Source: Cristatella mucedo (Eukaryota; Bryozoa; Phylactolaemata; Cristatellidae). From it: a DNA stretch of 64,000 nucleotides. Positions 22,809-34,666 of the stretch are shown in pieces. Position 1 is the first letter of the stretch. The number at the start of each line of letters is the position of its first letter. Under the pieces are notes generated by a model. The model searched no databases and had not been told where the DNA came from. It saw only the letters and a program-made list of their open reading frames with translations. Made by a program: the position numbers and the translations under genes. The stretch covers positions 170,212-234,211 of the forward strand of contig WPIO01000233.1 in NCBI GenBank assembly GCA_009760855.2, written 5' to 3'.

Positions 22809-24713
22809 GATGAAAACGCAAATAGAAATATGATAAGTGAGCTGCCAGAAGAAGTCACAGGCACTTCGCTGGTTAAGCTTGACTTGAAAAATAACCCAAT
22901 GATTTTCCCGCCTAGTGAAGTGTGTAACCAAGGAATGGAAGCTATTCGGAAGTACTTCCGAGATGGTATTCAAGGAAAAGAATCGCTTTGCACTGACACC
23001 ATAAACATGGTTGGCAACGCTGGTGCTGGAAAGACTAGCATCGCCCAGTCTTTGCGTTTGGGGCGACTCTCAGCTTGTGCAGCAGAAGACAGAACTCGTG
23101 TGATTGACCAGAACCTTTCGAAAATTGGAGATTCGGTCGTGATAGTGAATGACTTTGGAGGTCATGAAATTTATCATAAAGTGGTTCCAATATTTTTGCC
23201 TAATAATGGTCTTTGCATAATAGCATACAGCATGGTTGAAGATATTGAGGAGCAGACGAATCAGGTTAAGAAGTCGCTTATGACTGTGTTTGCCAAGTCC
23301 AACGATATCCGGGTGATCGTAGTTGGAACCCACGCCGATCAATTTAAAGCTGAAATTGTCAAAGCCAGATTGAAAGATATGGAGAGTCATGTATCGGAAG
23401 TTAGAAACTCTGCTGTAGGAGAGCTTAATTCTCACATCAATGCACTAGGAAACGAGGATTGTCACGAAGCCTCCATCAGTCTCCTCAAGCAATCGTTGGC
23501 TACATTATCTTCTGCTGATGTTTCGGTCATATCACTGAGCTGCACGAAGAGTATCACTAAGCTGCAAGAAGAAGGCTTGCCTAAACTCTTTTCATTAATC
23601 GAGGATAAACTTAAGCAAAATGTGCATTATCCCAAATTATGGTGCAGTATAATGAAAGAGATTAAAGAGCATCGGTCAAGCGAGGATCAGCCATATCTGG
23701 AATGGCAACAAGTCAAAGATGTGTATGAAAGGCACTTGGATCAGGAGCCTGATGACTCCACTCTGAAAGTCATACTTCGTTCTCTTGTGGCTACATCACA
23801 GATTATATGGTTAGAGAGCTCCGAGTCTCTTAAACACTTGATATTTCATCAACCTCAGCACATTATCGACGAATTAAAGAAGGTATTACATCACGACAAT
23901 TGTGAAAGAATGCTAAAAGACCTGGGCAAGGACTACTACAGCAAAGCAAAAGAGGAATACGCTCGTGGGTTTCTCGATGAGACTTTCTTCGGTTTGTTGC
24001 TGGGAAACGGCAATCGTGTGCCTGTTGTTGCCAGTTTTATGCAGCATTTTCTAATGGTCAACCTTATTGATAAGGGAAAATACATATTAACCAGTAATCT
24101 TACAGATGAACCAAAGCCTAAGTTAAACGAATGGTTACAAGAATTGTATCAATATCCTTCTGTTCACGTGAGTCTCGTTTTCATTGGAAACTGCATGCCT
24201 CTAGCGTTCTTTCCAACTAACCTGGCATCAGTAATAACATGGGTTTGCTCTAAGGAAGCCACTCCAGAGGCTTGGAAGGATGGAGTATTGTTCGTGCTCG
24301 ATCTAGTGCACGTTGTCATTAAGCGTGACAATGCCACCTTGGTAGTAATTGCATTTTCAAAATCGACACGGGTGAATATCTGGAATGTTTTTCAACCTCT
24401 GCTGAGCTGCATCAGTAACAATATTGCTGAGCATTGGAAAGGCGTTCCTCCTAAGTGCATGATTATCTGCCCGAGACATACTAACCACAAGCAGCTTTTA
24501 CAAAAAGTGCCTGACGGCCGTGAAATACTTTTGAATGAACTGGCCAAAGAGGAGTCATTCCAGGCTAAACCAAACTGTAAAACTACTTGGCACTGTACTG
24601 GATGCGAATATGACATACCTGGATTATGGATGTATCCACGTAAACCAGGTACGGTCAAACTCTTCGATCCGTGTCGGTATAGTGCGGGAGTGTTTTTTTG
24701 CCACTGGTATTGA
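22809..24713 (+). CDS. Roco protein exon: last LRR, Roc GTPase domain and COR domain
   Basis: Large exon after acceptor TTTATTTTTAG; the phase-0 reading starts DENANRNMISELPEEV. Residues below count from the Met at 22830. The end of the LRR array is at 1-35 (LVKLDLKNNP). The Roc GTPase domain is at about 55-260: P-loop GNAGAGKTS at 62-70, DFGGHE at 108-113 (G3), THAD at 167-170 (G4) and SLSCTK at 235-240 (G5). COR runs from about 267 (YPKLWCSIMKEIKE) to about 600 and is the dimerisation part in Roco proteins. There is no kinase domain. Two ends are possible: the TGA at 24711-24713, or a splice donor at 24648/24649 (CCAG|GTACGG) that leaves one base (phase 1) to join downstream exons. The last 20 residues after that donor look unlike any domain, which favours splicing. 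Roco proteins act in signalling, often in immunity or cell death. Confidence 0.93.
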   Translation, partial: DENANRNMISELPEEVTGTSLVKLDLKNNPMIFPPSEVCNQGMEAIRKYFRDGIQGKESLCTDTINMVGNAGAGKTSIAQSLRLGRLSACAAEDRTRVIDQNLSKIGDSVVIVNDFGGHEIYHKVVPIFLPNNGLCIIAYSMVEDIEEQTNQVKKSLMTVFAKSNDIRVIVVGTHADQFKAEIVKARLKDMESHVSEVRNSAVGELNSHINALGNEDCHEASISLLKQSLATLSSADVSVISLSCTKSITKLQEEGLPKLFSLIEDKLKQNVHYPKLWCSIMKEIKEHRSSEDQPYLEWQQVKDVYERHLDQEPDDSTLKVILRSLVATSQIIWLESSESLKHLIFHQPQHIIDELKKVLHHDNCERMLKDLGKDYYSKAKEEYARGFLDETFFGLLLGNGNRVPVVASFMQHFLMVNLIDKGKYILTSNLTDEPKPKLNEWLQELYQYPSVHVSLVFIGNCMPLAFFPTNLASVITWVCSKEATPEAWKDGVLFVLDLVHVVIKRDNATLVVIAFSKSTRVNIWNVFQPLLSCISNNIAEHWKGVPPKCMIICPRHTNHKQLLQKVPDGREILLNELAKEESFQAKPNCKTTWHCTGCEYDIPGLWMYPRKPGTVKLFDPCRYSAGVFFCHWY

Positions 24714-25110
24714 GTCTGTCAAAAGAGCTATTTGAACGCCTGGCGTTTCCTTTGCAAGCATGTCTTCTCACCTCCACCTATTTCCGTGAATGATATTTCA
24801 ATTAGTAACCAGCTAGATGTTTGAACCTGTGGCTCACCGTGCTCAAGCTTTCCCCACGCTTTTTCTGATGTGGGTCCAACACTGCAGAACTCGCTTATCA
24901 TGTCTTTTAGCTCTATAGACTCTGTTCTTCCTGCAGTCACATTTATTAATTCTTCTCCATTTGTCCTTAGCTGCTATTTTCACCTTCGCCACTATTTTAA
25001 TCTGTTTTCTCACTACTCTGTGATGTCCATGTAAAACGTTTTACTTTCTCCATTTATTTGAATGTCTCTTCTAAAACCAGCCGATTCGAAAAATAAAGCA
25101 GATAGTGGGC
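24714..25110 (+). mobile_element. LINE fragment (family 2) and possible polyadenylation signal
   Basis: 24830-25030 in the plus orientation reads like the C-terminal end of an L2-type ORF (a degenerate AFSDVGPTLQNSL is close to the usual AF..AAP.LWNSLP) and shares CCTTAGCTGCTA-type words with the LINE at 31630-32190. AATAAA at 25089-25094 could end a transcript that stops at 24713, but it could equally be chance. Confidence 0.45.
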
Positions 25111-26640
25111 TGGTTAAGTGGATGGTCCTTCTAGACTGACCAGAGCTGGATGGCTATTTTAGGCTCATCCTCGAGGATCTGTTACCGCTATTTACTTGAT
25201 TAATTTGTGGTTTCTGTAGTACGGTTGAGTCCACAAACACGTGTCTGAAACCGGCAACGATGGGTCCCTCACTGTAGGTGCTGGCTTTAAGATCTGTCTG
25301 GTGATTAGAGGGCTGAAAGAGTAGCACACTGCCTTAGTGAACTCTGCAGCGACTCTTGGGGGTAGCAGGCTCTGTATTTCGTCATTCCAGTTGCTATGGA
25401 GGGCTGCTCTATTCAGGCAGACGCCGTGTAGACCTATGCGCCTGTACATCTCGGGAAGCAGCTTCATCTTAATTGTGGTTGAGCTATCATAATTAGCAAA
25501 AATACATCTCTTAGGGTATTTTGTATAGGTTCGGTGGCTTAATTTTTACTGCTGAATTAATTAAGTGCTGCAAAATGTCTAGAGTATTCTCTTGTAGATT
25601 TTCTTTCCGTTGACAACGCTTCATCTATATGTGTAAACTCATTTAAAGATAGTGCATAACGTTTTGTTAATTGATCACTGCCAGGGCTCTGCTGCTCACT
25701 TACAGTTTATGGAAATGCAATCGTAAAATATTAGCCTTCCGTCAGCCACAAGTGCCGTCCTATTGTTTTTTGCACAGCTAAGATAGCTTTAAAGGAGCTT
25801 AGTTATGGTCGACCTTATTCCAATACATTCAGTTACTGATCTGATTGAAGCAGATTGGACGATGCTCGATACGACGCTGGAGCAATTAAGCGAGAAAAGC
25901 GTTCTTTAGATATGATCATTATTTAGTGCCTAGTGGCTGAAGGTCTGACATAAAAGCAATTTCACGCAGCTCAAAGTACTCTCAAGTTTTCTCAGGCTGT
26001 GGGCAAACAAGCTTGTGGGTATTGATAGAAAAGTAGCTATGTGACTGTCCAACAATCTAGTCTCATGCAGTGAGATACTTTAACCCCTGTCAAAGCTTGA
26101 CTATTCGACGAAATTTCACACGATTGTTGGGATTTTCCTGGTTGATAAATAAATCACAATCAGTTCACTGGATACTTCGTCGTTGGTCGCAGCGTTAGAA
26201 TTCCTGGCTAAGAAGATTGAAGGTCGTTTCGCAATGATCTTTTTGAGAAAAAACAGCAATTTGTACAGGAGCTTATTTGTAACGAGGCATATGGCTATTT
26301 GTTGGCATACTGTCTGAAGCGAGAACCAATACAATTCGTTCTTTGAATGCTAAGAATTAGCATGCATAACGTGCTTCCCTCCTTGGGCAGCGACGACTCA
26401 GCAAGATTTTGTTCACTTAAATAGAAATGAGAGACCAGTGTGACGAAACGTTCCCCAGAGATTCGGTTAAAATAGCAGAGGAAATTCTACCGAAGTCTGC
26501 TTACCTCGACCGGACGCTCCATGCTCAAAGTTAGCACGTAGAGGAGTAACTCTAAAATACGAGCAGATCTTACTCCCCTGTTTTGAAGTTTTCCAGTAAC
26601 ATCTTGGCCAGTCTGTCACTATTCACTTCAGTGTGGTTGA
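25111..26640. other. Non-coding stretch, nothing certain
   Basis: No splice-bounded exon recognised. The minus frame 25192-25467 and the frames around 26116-26334 show no known domain. AT content is ordinary. Confidence 0.5.
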
Positions 26641-26652
26641 CGGGGACTCCAT

Positions 26653-26656
<4 letters not shown>

Positions 26657-26687
<31 letters not shown>
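26657..26687. repeat. (GA)n microsatellite
   Basis: About 15 uninterrupted AG units. A similar but imperfect (GA)n tract is at 35913-35940. Confidence 0.95.
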
Positions 26688-26689
<2 letters not shown>

Positions 26690-26954
26690 GAGTTTTCTTG
26701 GTAGTGGTTGGACTTAATAAATTGGAGCGCAAAAAAGGGCGTGAATTAAGAAAGTCGTGATTTGAATTAAGTTAGTTAAAATAATATAGCATTCGCTGTT
26801 TGTATGAGAGCTAAAGCTAAGCTTCGCCGACGTGAAATTGTTGGAACTGGCTCTACTGGGCTAGTAGCATCCTAAGACTGTGAGACAAGCATTGCATTCA
26901 AACATTTTTAGTCTTATGGTACCCACTTTCCTGTGGAAGGTTTTTTTGCTGGTG

Positions 26955-27110
26955 ACCCGGGAAGGTACACTGGGTAAGGTGGTTGATTTCACGACCTCTG
27001 TCCCGAGATCGTCGGTTTGATTCCTGCGGTGGGCAATTCTTTATTGCCACTGCATGTGGTGTAGATAGCCGTAAAGGCTCTTCTGTCGCTATACAAAAAG
27101 AGGCTGTTTA
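26955..27110 (+). mobile_element. tRNA-derived SINE (family 2)
   Basis: A tRNA-like head (GGGTAAGGTGGTTGATTTCA, then B-box-like TCGGTTTGATTCCTGC) followed by a body with GGCAATTCTTTATTGCCA..TGCA, GGCTCTTC and CTATAC. The element at 43285-43440 has the same order (GGTAAGGTG, TTGGTTCAAACTGC, ATATTGCCAACTGCA, GGCTCTTCCATAACTATAC). Confidence 0.65.
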
Positions 27111-28529
27111 ATCAGCAAGGATTGTATTTATTTATTTACTGTAGCACACTGGCCGAAGCATGGTACTTCTTTGCGGTTGCAAGCTCAATACCGCATATTT
27201 TACTAACCCCTGGAGATATATTCTCTTGCAGTGCGTTCTAAAGTGTCTGTGTAGAGGTTTAGGTCACTGGTGTCGCTATGCCAACGTACTAGATAAATGC
27301 TATTTATTTCCGTTGTTTTGCACAAGGCACTAACGGATTGTCAGTTTTAGGTTTAAACCGTCGATCTATGTTTGAAAGGAGAGTAAATTGAGTACATTGA
27401 AACTGAATAAACTTTTAGGAAAGGCTAGCTGTCTTTAATACAGATTGAAGATTTAACTAACTATTTCTCAGTCTTCACATTTTTGCTTTCGCCGGTGTCG
27501 TATTGTATTTTTTAGATTCGCTAATAATACTACTAGCCTTGTAATTTGGTGGTTTTTCAGCAGGTTTTCTATGAACCTTAGCGTTTATCCTTCGCAGTGT
27601 CAGTCACTCCTTTGTGCTTATTTTTGTTCCTTCTTGGCTTCTCTGCTGCTTTCTATGCTGCTTCGCCATACTGCTTTCGTGAGCTAGACCTTGAGTCACA
27701 ATCCGATTGGTTAATATATAATTTTATGTTTAAGGTAATAGCTCAAAAGAGGACATTAAGCTCGTCAAACAGTACTTCAAACGATTTGGTAAGAAAGTAC
27801 TTTTAATGGATTTAAACAGGTCATTTGAAGCCGTACTCAGTGATTCTCAGGATTTGCTGTAAAGAATGCCAGAATTCGCCAAATGTCAAAGCATTGCTTA
27901 GAGTTTAGAATTGTTTGCTCTTATATTAGAAGGAGCTTCCACTAATTGCTATCATCCCATCTAGAATGCGATAATGGATTTTAAGCTCCGATTGATTGGG
28001 TTAGTGTAAATGAATGGCGTGTCTGTACGATGAAATGTGTAAGCGGTGGCCTCATACTTGCACCATGCCTTCCAAAACATCTGCTGCGACATCCTGTATG
28101 TCTCATTTTGACATTTCAGCCTTGATGCCAATTCAGTGAGATGCTTGTCACATATGATATTCAAGGTCGAGAGCTCCTAAAACTAAGCTTCTGTCACTCA
28201 TTGCTACCTGAACAGTCCCACGTTAGGTGATATTAATAGTGCTCTTTCAGTTACTGTTTGGTTAGGCCGTCGTCCAGTACTCATTCGTTATCGATTAGTC
28301 CCATGCAAATTGAAATTTCGTTAACAGCATAACTTATAGCAATCAGTTTCTAATTTCGTTGAAACAATCTTGCATAGGCTATAAAAAAGTAGAAAATTGA
28401 TTCTCCAAGAAAACTTTCAGGCAGGGCTGTGGCCTAGATAGTTGCATCTGTTCGGCAATTGCTAACAAAAGTGAATTTGGGTTTAATGAGCATTAGTACA
28501 AGCGTTATTGAAATCCTCTCATCTACTAC
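27111..28529. other. Non-coding stretch, nothing certain
   Basis: Holds the open frame 27597-27806, which begins right after a plausible acceptor (TTCGCAG) but shows only a hydrophobic start and no domain. I do not call it an exon. No repeats recognised. Confidence 0.45.
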
Positions 28530-28549
28530 GTTTTACTGTAGCTCCATAA

Positions 28550-28690
28550 CCCACGGGTTTTTCCAGGGTTGGGTGAGTGATTTTTGTGACCAAAGTCGTG
28601 GGCTCGAACCCGCCGGCAAATTTAAAGCGCCTGTACAGTGATATGCTTCAACGATAACTGAGATACATTTCAGTAGGACTGGAATTTTTA
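28550..28690 (+). mobile_element. tRNA-derived SINE (family 1)
   Basis: B-box-like GTGGGCTCGAACCCGCC followed by AAAGCGCCTGTACAGTG and CATTTCAGTAGGACTGGAA, matching the body of the SINE at 16675-16800. The tRNA head is decayed upstream. Its counterpart at 55490-55640 came with the 2.65-kb duplication. Confidence 0.55.
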
Positions 28691-28984
28691 AATACAAGCG
28701 TCGAACAGCTGCCGTTTGAATGCAAGATTGTGGAGGACGGCGTTCCGGGTTTGCCTATCAAATATCATGCTGTTTCGCATTCAGATTCTGCTCATAGTGA
28801 TTTACAATGGCCCGTCTCAGAGAGCGGCCTGGTAATTGTGTCTGCTGTATGGAGCTGGCTTTTCCAAACTAAGAATGGGGCTGCTGCTATTATGAGTCCA
28901 CATCATGAACAACTGCGTCATGTTTTTTCTCGGCAAATGTTATACAATTTGACTCGTGTGTTCTCATAAAATGGCATTCAAAGA

Positions 28985-29949
28985 CCTAAACAAGATTAAT
29001 GGCCATTTTTCCCCTACCGGGTTACCACATTTCCCCCTTGGGGTAGGGCATTTTCTCCCTTCTCGCATAGAAATGCCATGATAAAAAATGCCTTGTTTAC
29101 ATATCTTGTAAGACTAATATACAGTATATATTATACACATAGTCCTACATGATAGTCAAATTTGTAGTAACCGTTACTATACAGCTGGCTGTCTTCTGCT
29201 GTGTGCTGTCCCATCTTATCTGATTCGTCTTTTTTGCCTTCTTGGTTTAAGGATAGCCGTCATAACACAACTCAACGGGCGCCTCGAGTAAAGTTGATAA
29301 ATTCCACCATGATATCGTTAAGCTTGTTCGTCTTAGTCGTTCGTAAATCTGACGGAATCATGTTTCTATGCGGTAATGCGGTATTATTTATACCCATTTT
29401 CAAGAACATGGTTCGAACTTTGCGGCCGATTGTTCTTGTGATTGTGCACAGAGTAGCAGCCACATCCATATCGCCCACCGAGAAATCGTGCGAGCATACA
29501 TCAGTTGCTTGACAAATTAATCGCCGTGGATTTTGTGCATCTTCTTAGCTTCCCTTTAATCTTTGAGCATTGCGGACTAGTGACCTATTTATCTAAATAT
29601 ACTAATATGGGTTGTGCAATTGAGCGTTATTATTTGCACCTTTTTATTGCTCTTTTTCGTGATTGATGTGACAGGTCCATCAGTAGTTGATTGCGAAAAA
29701 CATCAAAGTACAGTTTCTTATTAGACTACTTAAATGGAATGTGTAATACCATGCCAACCAGTGAATGTATCATGCGTCAAATTATACTGAGTTTATTTTA
29801 TTTTTCATATATTATTCTTAGTTATAATTTCATCAGCATAGTGTGGAAATGTCCTACCGTTGGGGCAATGTCCGGTTGGGGGAGCGAAATGTCCTAGGGT
29901 TCATCAGGGTGGGAAATGTCTACGGGAAATGTCTTAAATTCCTAAGCAA
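28985..29949. mobile_element. Fold-back element with repeat-array inverted ends (family 2), copy 1
   Basis: The left end is an array of words like CCACATTTCCCCCTTGGGG (29000-29070). The right end has the complementary words GGAAATGTCCTA and GGGAAATGTC (29840-29938). About 770 bp without a recognisable gene lies between. It is flanked by CCTAAACAA (28985-28993) and CCTAAGCAA (29941-29949), a 9-bp target duplication with one later mutation. No transposase. Confidence 0.62.
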
Positions 29950-30134
29950 TAGATCAGCCCCAAGTTTCGAGCAGCAATACATCTAGATAGAGATTCAGCT
30001 CTAGAAGGGTGATGTAAAAGTTATTTATGTAAATACAAAGGTAGTTTAAATGTATATGAATAAACGGACATGGAAAGAGATTGGGTTCTCTGGCGGCACT
30101 AATACGAATGCGTTATCACTAATACCATTACAAA

Positions 30135-30138
<4 letters not shown>

Positions 30139-30218
<80 letters not shown>
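30139..30218. repeat. (AT)n microsatellite
   Basis: About 38 pure TA units next to a LINE-tail relic (30070-30130). The duplicate at 57133-57167 has only a short run. Confidence 0.95.
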
Positions 30219-30219
<1 letters not shown>

Positions 30220-31205
30220 CAACTTGAATGAATAGGTGTAAATTGTTTTACTGAAAAGTTGTGTCACTTTGCTTGAATGTTCTCATGTTCATATGAAAAT
30301 GGCCTCCTTTGGCCAGGCTTACACGGGACAGTAGGACAGTGTCGCACTGAAAGTATAATGATTCCCCCTGACGAGCCTGCACGAATTTAATTATTCACCT
30401 GTAAATAGATCGCTTGAAATTTCATTTTCCACTTTAGCGGTAACAAATAGGTGATAATTAATCAACGGAAGCATTCTCATTTGCCCGTGCGTTTTGGCTT
30501 TAAAGATTCCAGCGACACTGTTGCAGGGGTGCCGGCAATCGCAATCGACAACGACGTTACCGAGGATTGTGCAGCTTCGCATAGTGGGCGGCCTATTGAC
30601 GAAATAATTTGTAAGCAGTGGCAGTACTCGCTTGGAGTCTGCGTATTTTTGTGTGCCTTATTGCCTCTCGGTGCCAGGGACCTTGTGTACGGTCTAAAGA
30701 AATTACGACATTCGTTCCCCACTTCCGCCAAGCACCCATAAACACAAAGTAATATCACATCATCAAACTCTAAATGATACTTCTTCGGAGCTAAACAAGG
30801 AGACACCATTGTTCGTTGAAGCCTCTAACTGAGGTGCTTGTTCTGAACGAGTGGGAAACAGCCTTATGCATGGCATTGTCTTCGTGAGTTGAGGTCATGA
30901 CTTTTGTGTTCGGGCCAATTTGAGATGTTATTGTCATGCATGACATGATGTCGTACAGACGTTTGCATTACTCGGTCTCTTGGCATTCCCATATTTCATA
31001 TGAAGCTGAAATGACAGACAAGCCTGTGTTACCTGATTCGCAGTGTGTAGCTTGGGGATGCACTTTGTGCTTTGTCAGAATTTGCAGTGCATAACCGTGC
31101 CCATGAACTATTCATAATAGATACTCCCTACTAAACAGCTAATGAACGCTACTCAGGTCAGGCGGTACTGCATCAGTCATAAAACCACGAGAGTGCAATC
31201 TTAAG

Positions 31206-31620
31206 TCTCGCCTTTGTTTAAGTAACCATCAAACGACTCAGCTAAAAAATGTCGTAACTTTGATTGCACTCAGCACTGCACTGACTTTCCCGGCATCTCC
31301 GTAGGTGATTCTCTCAGGTTCATCTTGTGACGACCGAGGATGCAAGACTATTTGTAAAATAACACAGTTCAACAATTTGTCTACTTTGTTAAAGGAGCTT
31401 AGACTTCTACCAGTTGATTGACGGATGTTTTGCAAAGATCTGCCGCTCTTCCACAAAGCAATGCACCTTGTTTAAGCCTCCTCTTACTGTCGTGGCATCT
31501 ATAGACGATACATGTTCGTACAGTTCTTTCTTAAAAACTCATTGCGAAGTAAGTTTGTTATGCCAGACCAAGATTTTAACACTCACACAATTATAATTGT
31601 AGAGCGAAGACATATACTCT
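31206..31620. other. Non-coding stretch, nothing recognised
   Basis: Between the duplication edge and the next LINE. No exon or repeat signal. Confidence 0.5.
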
Positions 31621-32190
31621 CATTCTGTTGACTGTGGTACATTCTTTCCAGCAGTCTTTAGCTGCTACTTACATGCTTTACGATACTCTTATTTTGGCTC
31701 GATTTTTGTAATTCTTTTTTGACTTGGCTACCAAAGAAAGCAACTATGCCACTGAAAATGGCTATGAATACAGCTGCAAGGCTGGTTTCAGTCCCAGAGT
31801 TTTGACCGCGTGTCTCAGTTGCCAAAACAGCTATAATAACTGCAGGTTGGTCAACGAATACACAGCAAAGTTCTTACACTGACCCACAAGGCCGGCTACG
31901 GCTTGGCTCCTGCATAACTAGCTGAACCGCTGCACCAGTTTCAGCAACCGCGTGCCCTCAGATCCTGTATATACAATTAATTACCTGTTCCATTCCTCTA
32001 CTTAAATACCGTTGGCGACAGAAGCTGTAGCTCTACAGGTCCTAAACTGTGGGATTCGTTTTCACAATTCTTTTGTAAAGACAATTCTTCCCTGCTGCCG
32101 ACTATAGCTAATTCTTCTCAGTGGTCCTGAGCTGCTACTTCCATGTTACTCACTACCATAATTGCAATCCTGACTATGCTATGCTTACAC
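31621..32190 (+). mobile_element. L2-like LINE fragment (family 2)
   Basis: Plus-strand C-terminal ORF relic with ACTGACCCACAAGGCC..GGCTTGGCTCCTGC (TLTHKAxxGLAP in the family), then TGTGGGATTCG (LWDS) and a 3' region CAGTGGTCCTGAGCTGCTACTTCCATG. The complementary strand of 45030-45430 is the same family. Broken by stops and indels. Confidence 0.65.
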
Positions 32191-32894
32191 TTTTCCTTTG
32201 TTGGGTGAGATGAAGCCTGTTCGCTACCAAATCGTTCATAAAGCCACTTATGCTGTCAGTGGGCTATGCAAAACGCTCCTATGTAACACCCACTTAGTCT
32301 TTGTGGCTTTTTGGACTTACAGACGGAAATATACACATACACATAAGCATGCTTCGCGCGCACGCACACACATATACAAACCCTGACTTAGCTATACTTC
32401 TCATTTTCGCTTTGTTGCAACAGAGGCTAAGTGCTGGAAATCAAATCTTTACCAGAAGCTGCCAAGGCCTTGAGTGAGCAGTGCAGCATGCTCCTCGTAG
32501 TACCACTTGACTTGGGCAGGCCGTCTAAGACTTGATAACAAGAACGGTTGACCTTTGTGGTATCGATTGGGTTGAGACTGAAATAAATCAAAAATCGTCG
32601 TCGCCGTCATACTTTTTCAGTGTTTTGCAAAGCATTGCAGACTACTTGAGTGGAAAAATCGTGTATGTGTTTTTTGAGATTAACTGTTTACAGAACAGTG
32701 ATAGCCCGTCATTTAAGGAATTACATAATGTAGCACGTGGCAAAGGTGATCTCGAAAAGAAATCCCCACAACCTCCAAAGTGCCTGCATGTGTCAACAGC
32801 TGCCCGATATAATCCAAATATGGACTCCAAATGTGGCGTGAATTTGAAAGTAACTAGTTGCTTAATTAGAAAAAAGATGCTCGTCTCGTTACAG

Positions 32895-32932
32895 ATAATC
32901 AAAGATCAAGCAAAGCCAGTGCAACTGAAAAG
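32895..32932 (+). CDS. Candidate 38-nt micro-exon (copy 1)
   Basis: Lies between acceptor TCGTTACAG and donor GTGAGT. With two leading bases completing a codon (phase 1) it reads NQRSSKASATEK and ends on a codon boundary. The copy at 42528-42565 has exactly the same length, the same phases and a strong GTGAGT donor, and stays open in this frame (NARTSKPSVTVR). The acceptor phase fits a donor at 24648 at the end of the Roc-COR exon. The product would be a short polar linker. Evidence is splice signals and conservation only. Confidence 0.35.
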
Positions 32933-33484
32933 GTGAGTCAGCTCCACCTGAATGGTGCCTGCTCGTTGACAAGATTATGCTTAAGCCACTTTTTGAACGC
33001 GAGCAAATGTGGTTACGCTTGAATCAAACGTACATATTCTCTAATTACATGTCAGTGGTATACTATACTACTTGACTCTAAGCTGTCGACCATGGGCATG
33101 TTAGCATTGGTCACTTGAGGTCAGTTGTCCTGAAATTAGCTTCAAATTTGTGCTGCACTAGACATTGTACCGAACACACCTAAGGCTTAACAATTTAAGA
33201 GGTTTCCAAGCACTGTGACAGATAGTGCGTTTGAATGTTTGTGAATAGTGCAGATGCAAGACTAATATTATTTATCACCTTGTTATATCGTGTTACGGAG
33301 CAAGAGCTGTTCTCAGATGTCTAGGCTTTATTATGTTGTGTATTTGTCAAGGTTTTAATTTTCATTTATTTCAAAAAGCTTATTTAAAATATGCCTGCCG
33401 AGGGTGAGTGTGGTGTAGGCTATAACCGATCTATCCAATTATGCTTCCTTGCAATAACATTTAAATAACAATAACTATGCTTAT

Positions 33485-33975
33485 AATGTATTTGCATAGT
33501 GCCCTCAGAGAACTTTAAGTCGCTCTAGCCACACTACATATGACACATTGGAAGCATGATCGAATAGCTGGCTGCAACATTCTCGATGTCAACAAGCATA
33601 ACAAGGTTAAAGATCACTTGCACTGGGTGAGCAACCAAATATGGTTAGTGGCAGCACTACTGCTATCAGCACTGTTGAGGGTAAAAAAAGAATCTCGAGG
33701 ACCCGTTTAATGTTGTCATACATAGTTACATTTTAACTTATTTTTAAATGTGATTCCGAAAGACTGGTGGTGCTATTCTTAGGCTGGTCAGGGAGTACAT
33801 CCGATAGTTATATTGGAGCTAGAAAAAAATGTGAGGACCCAAAAGTGAGTAGCTAACCTTGAAGTAAGTGGGCAACTTGAATGGGAGTCATTGCAGGGTG
33901 TTAAGAAGCAGTGTGATATGGCAACTTAAGCAACACATAGGGTATGGTAAGGCATCCATAAATAACTGTAGAGAA
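33485..33975 (-). mobile_element. L2/CR1-type LINE, 3' fragment, diverged
   Basis: Minus-strand tail ATAGTGCCCTCAGAGAACTT, 3' UTR words (AACAAGGTTAAAGATCACTTG, AATATGGTTAGTGGCAGCA) and decayed C-terminal coding sequence (GATTCCGAAAGACTGGTGG). It is absent from the duplicate at 42.9 kb. Confidence 0.75.
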
Positions 33976-34666
33976 ACTGCATGTCATATACTGTACTGGA
34001 AAACATTGCTGCTGTGCAGCAGCTAATTAAAATGCTACAACCTGTTGGGTGATGAAAACTTCAACAGGCACTTTTCTGCTTTTCGGGCTGCCACCTCAAT
34101 GAGCAGGTGCCCGTATGTCCTACTGTTCCGAAGGAAAGCCACTGGGCATTTTAAACGTTTGAACCTGTAAAGGCTACAAGGACGTACTAGCACCTGGTTA
34201 GAAAGTCTTAGCTGTCGTTGGTGTAACTAATCTGCAAACTCTCAAGGGCTGCACAATAATCGACCTTTGGGCACACTTGCGATGTCTGTATTACAAGAGG
34301 TAAATGTAAACTGCTAAAACCAGCCGTGAAGAAATATGTCCGTAAATATACATTGTGTAAACGTGTCTAAACTGATGAATATATGTTTAATTAGTTATTT
34401 TTGTTCAAGATAGCCTACCCCTTTCCTGTCGATGTGGTGGTTTAATTTGGAACAGAAATTCAATTAAAGGCGTGTAAAACCTACGATGCTTCCAGTGCAT
34501 AATCAAAACCTTATTTTGGGTGGTGGTCGTTTCAAGATTCTGAGCTCAACGGATAAGATGGGTCTTTAGAGAATAGAGCAGAATTTTGTATCCTAATAAA
34601 TCTTGCAGTTAAGTTTCTTCGTGGGCAGCTTTACCTACCTATAATTTAAATAGTATCTTCATGCAG

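Larger units (their letters stand above)
28530..31205. repeat. Local duplication, copy 1 (2.65 kb)
   Basis: Colinear with 55480-58160. In both copies the order is: SINE-like head (GTGGGCTCGAACCC), unique block (CTGCCGTTTGAATGC, GGCCCGTCTCAGAGAG), fold-back element, LINE-tail relic (GAGATTGGGTTCTCTGGCGG), (AT)n, a block ending in GCAGGGGTGCCGGCAA, and a terminal block (GACATGATGTCGTACAGACG). Divergence is substantial with many small indels, so this is an old duplication. The open frame 30451-30741 is broken in the other copy and is not called a gene. Confidence 0.8.

Noticed and set aside
26170-26330. Plus frame with DTSSLVAALEFLAKKIEG-like peptide
   Set aside because: Helical looking but without convincing splice sites or homology within the window.
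27597-27806. Open frame after a plausible acceptor TTCGCAG with a hydrophobic start
   Set aside because: No domain, no conserved copy, and the donor (AAG|GTAATA) is weak; not distinguishable from chance.
30451-30741. A 96-codon plus frame in the 2.65-kb duplication
   Set aside because: The duplicate at 57.4-57.65 kb is broken by stops and frameshifts and no domain is visible.
32532-32936. A 134-codon plus frame overlapping the micro-exon
   Set aside because: The part before 32895 has no homology in the duplicate at 42 kb, and the frame used differs from the one kept open in both copies.
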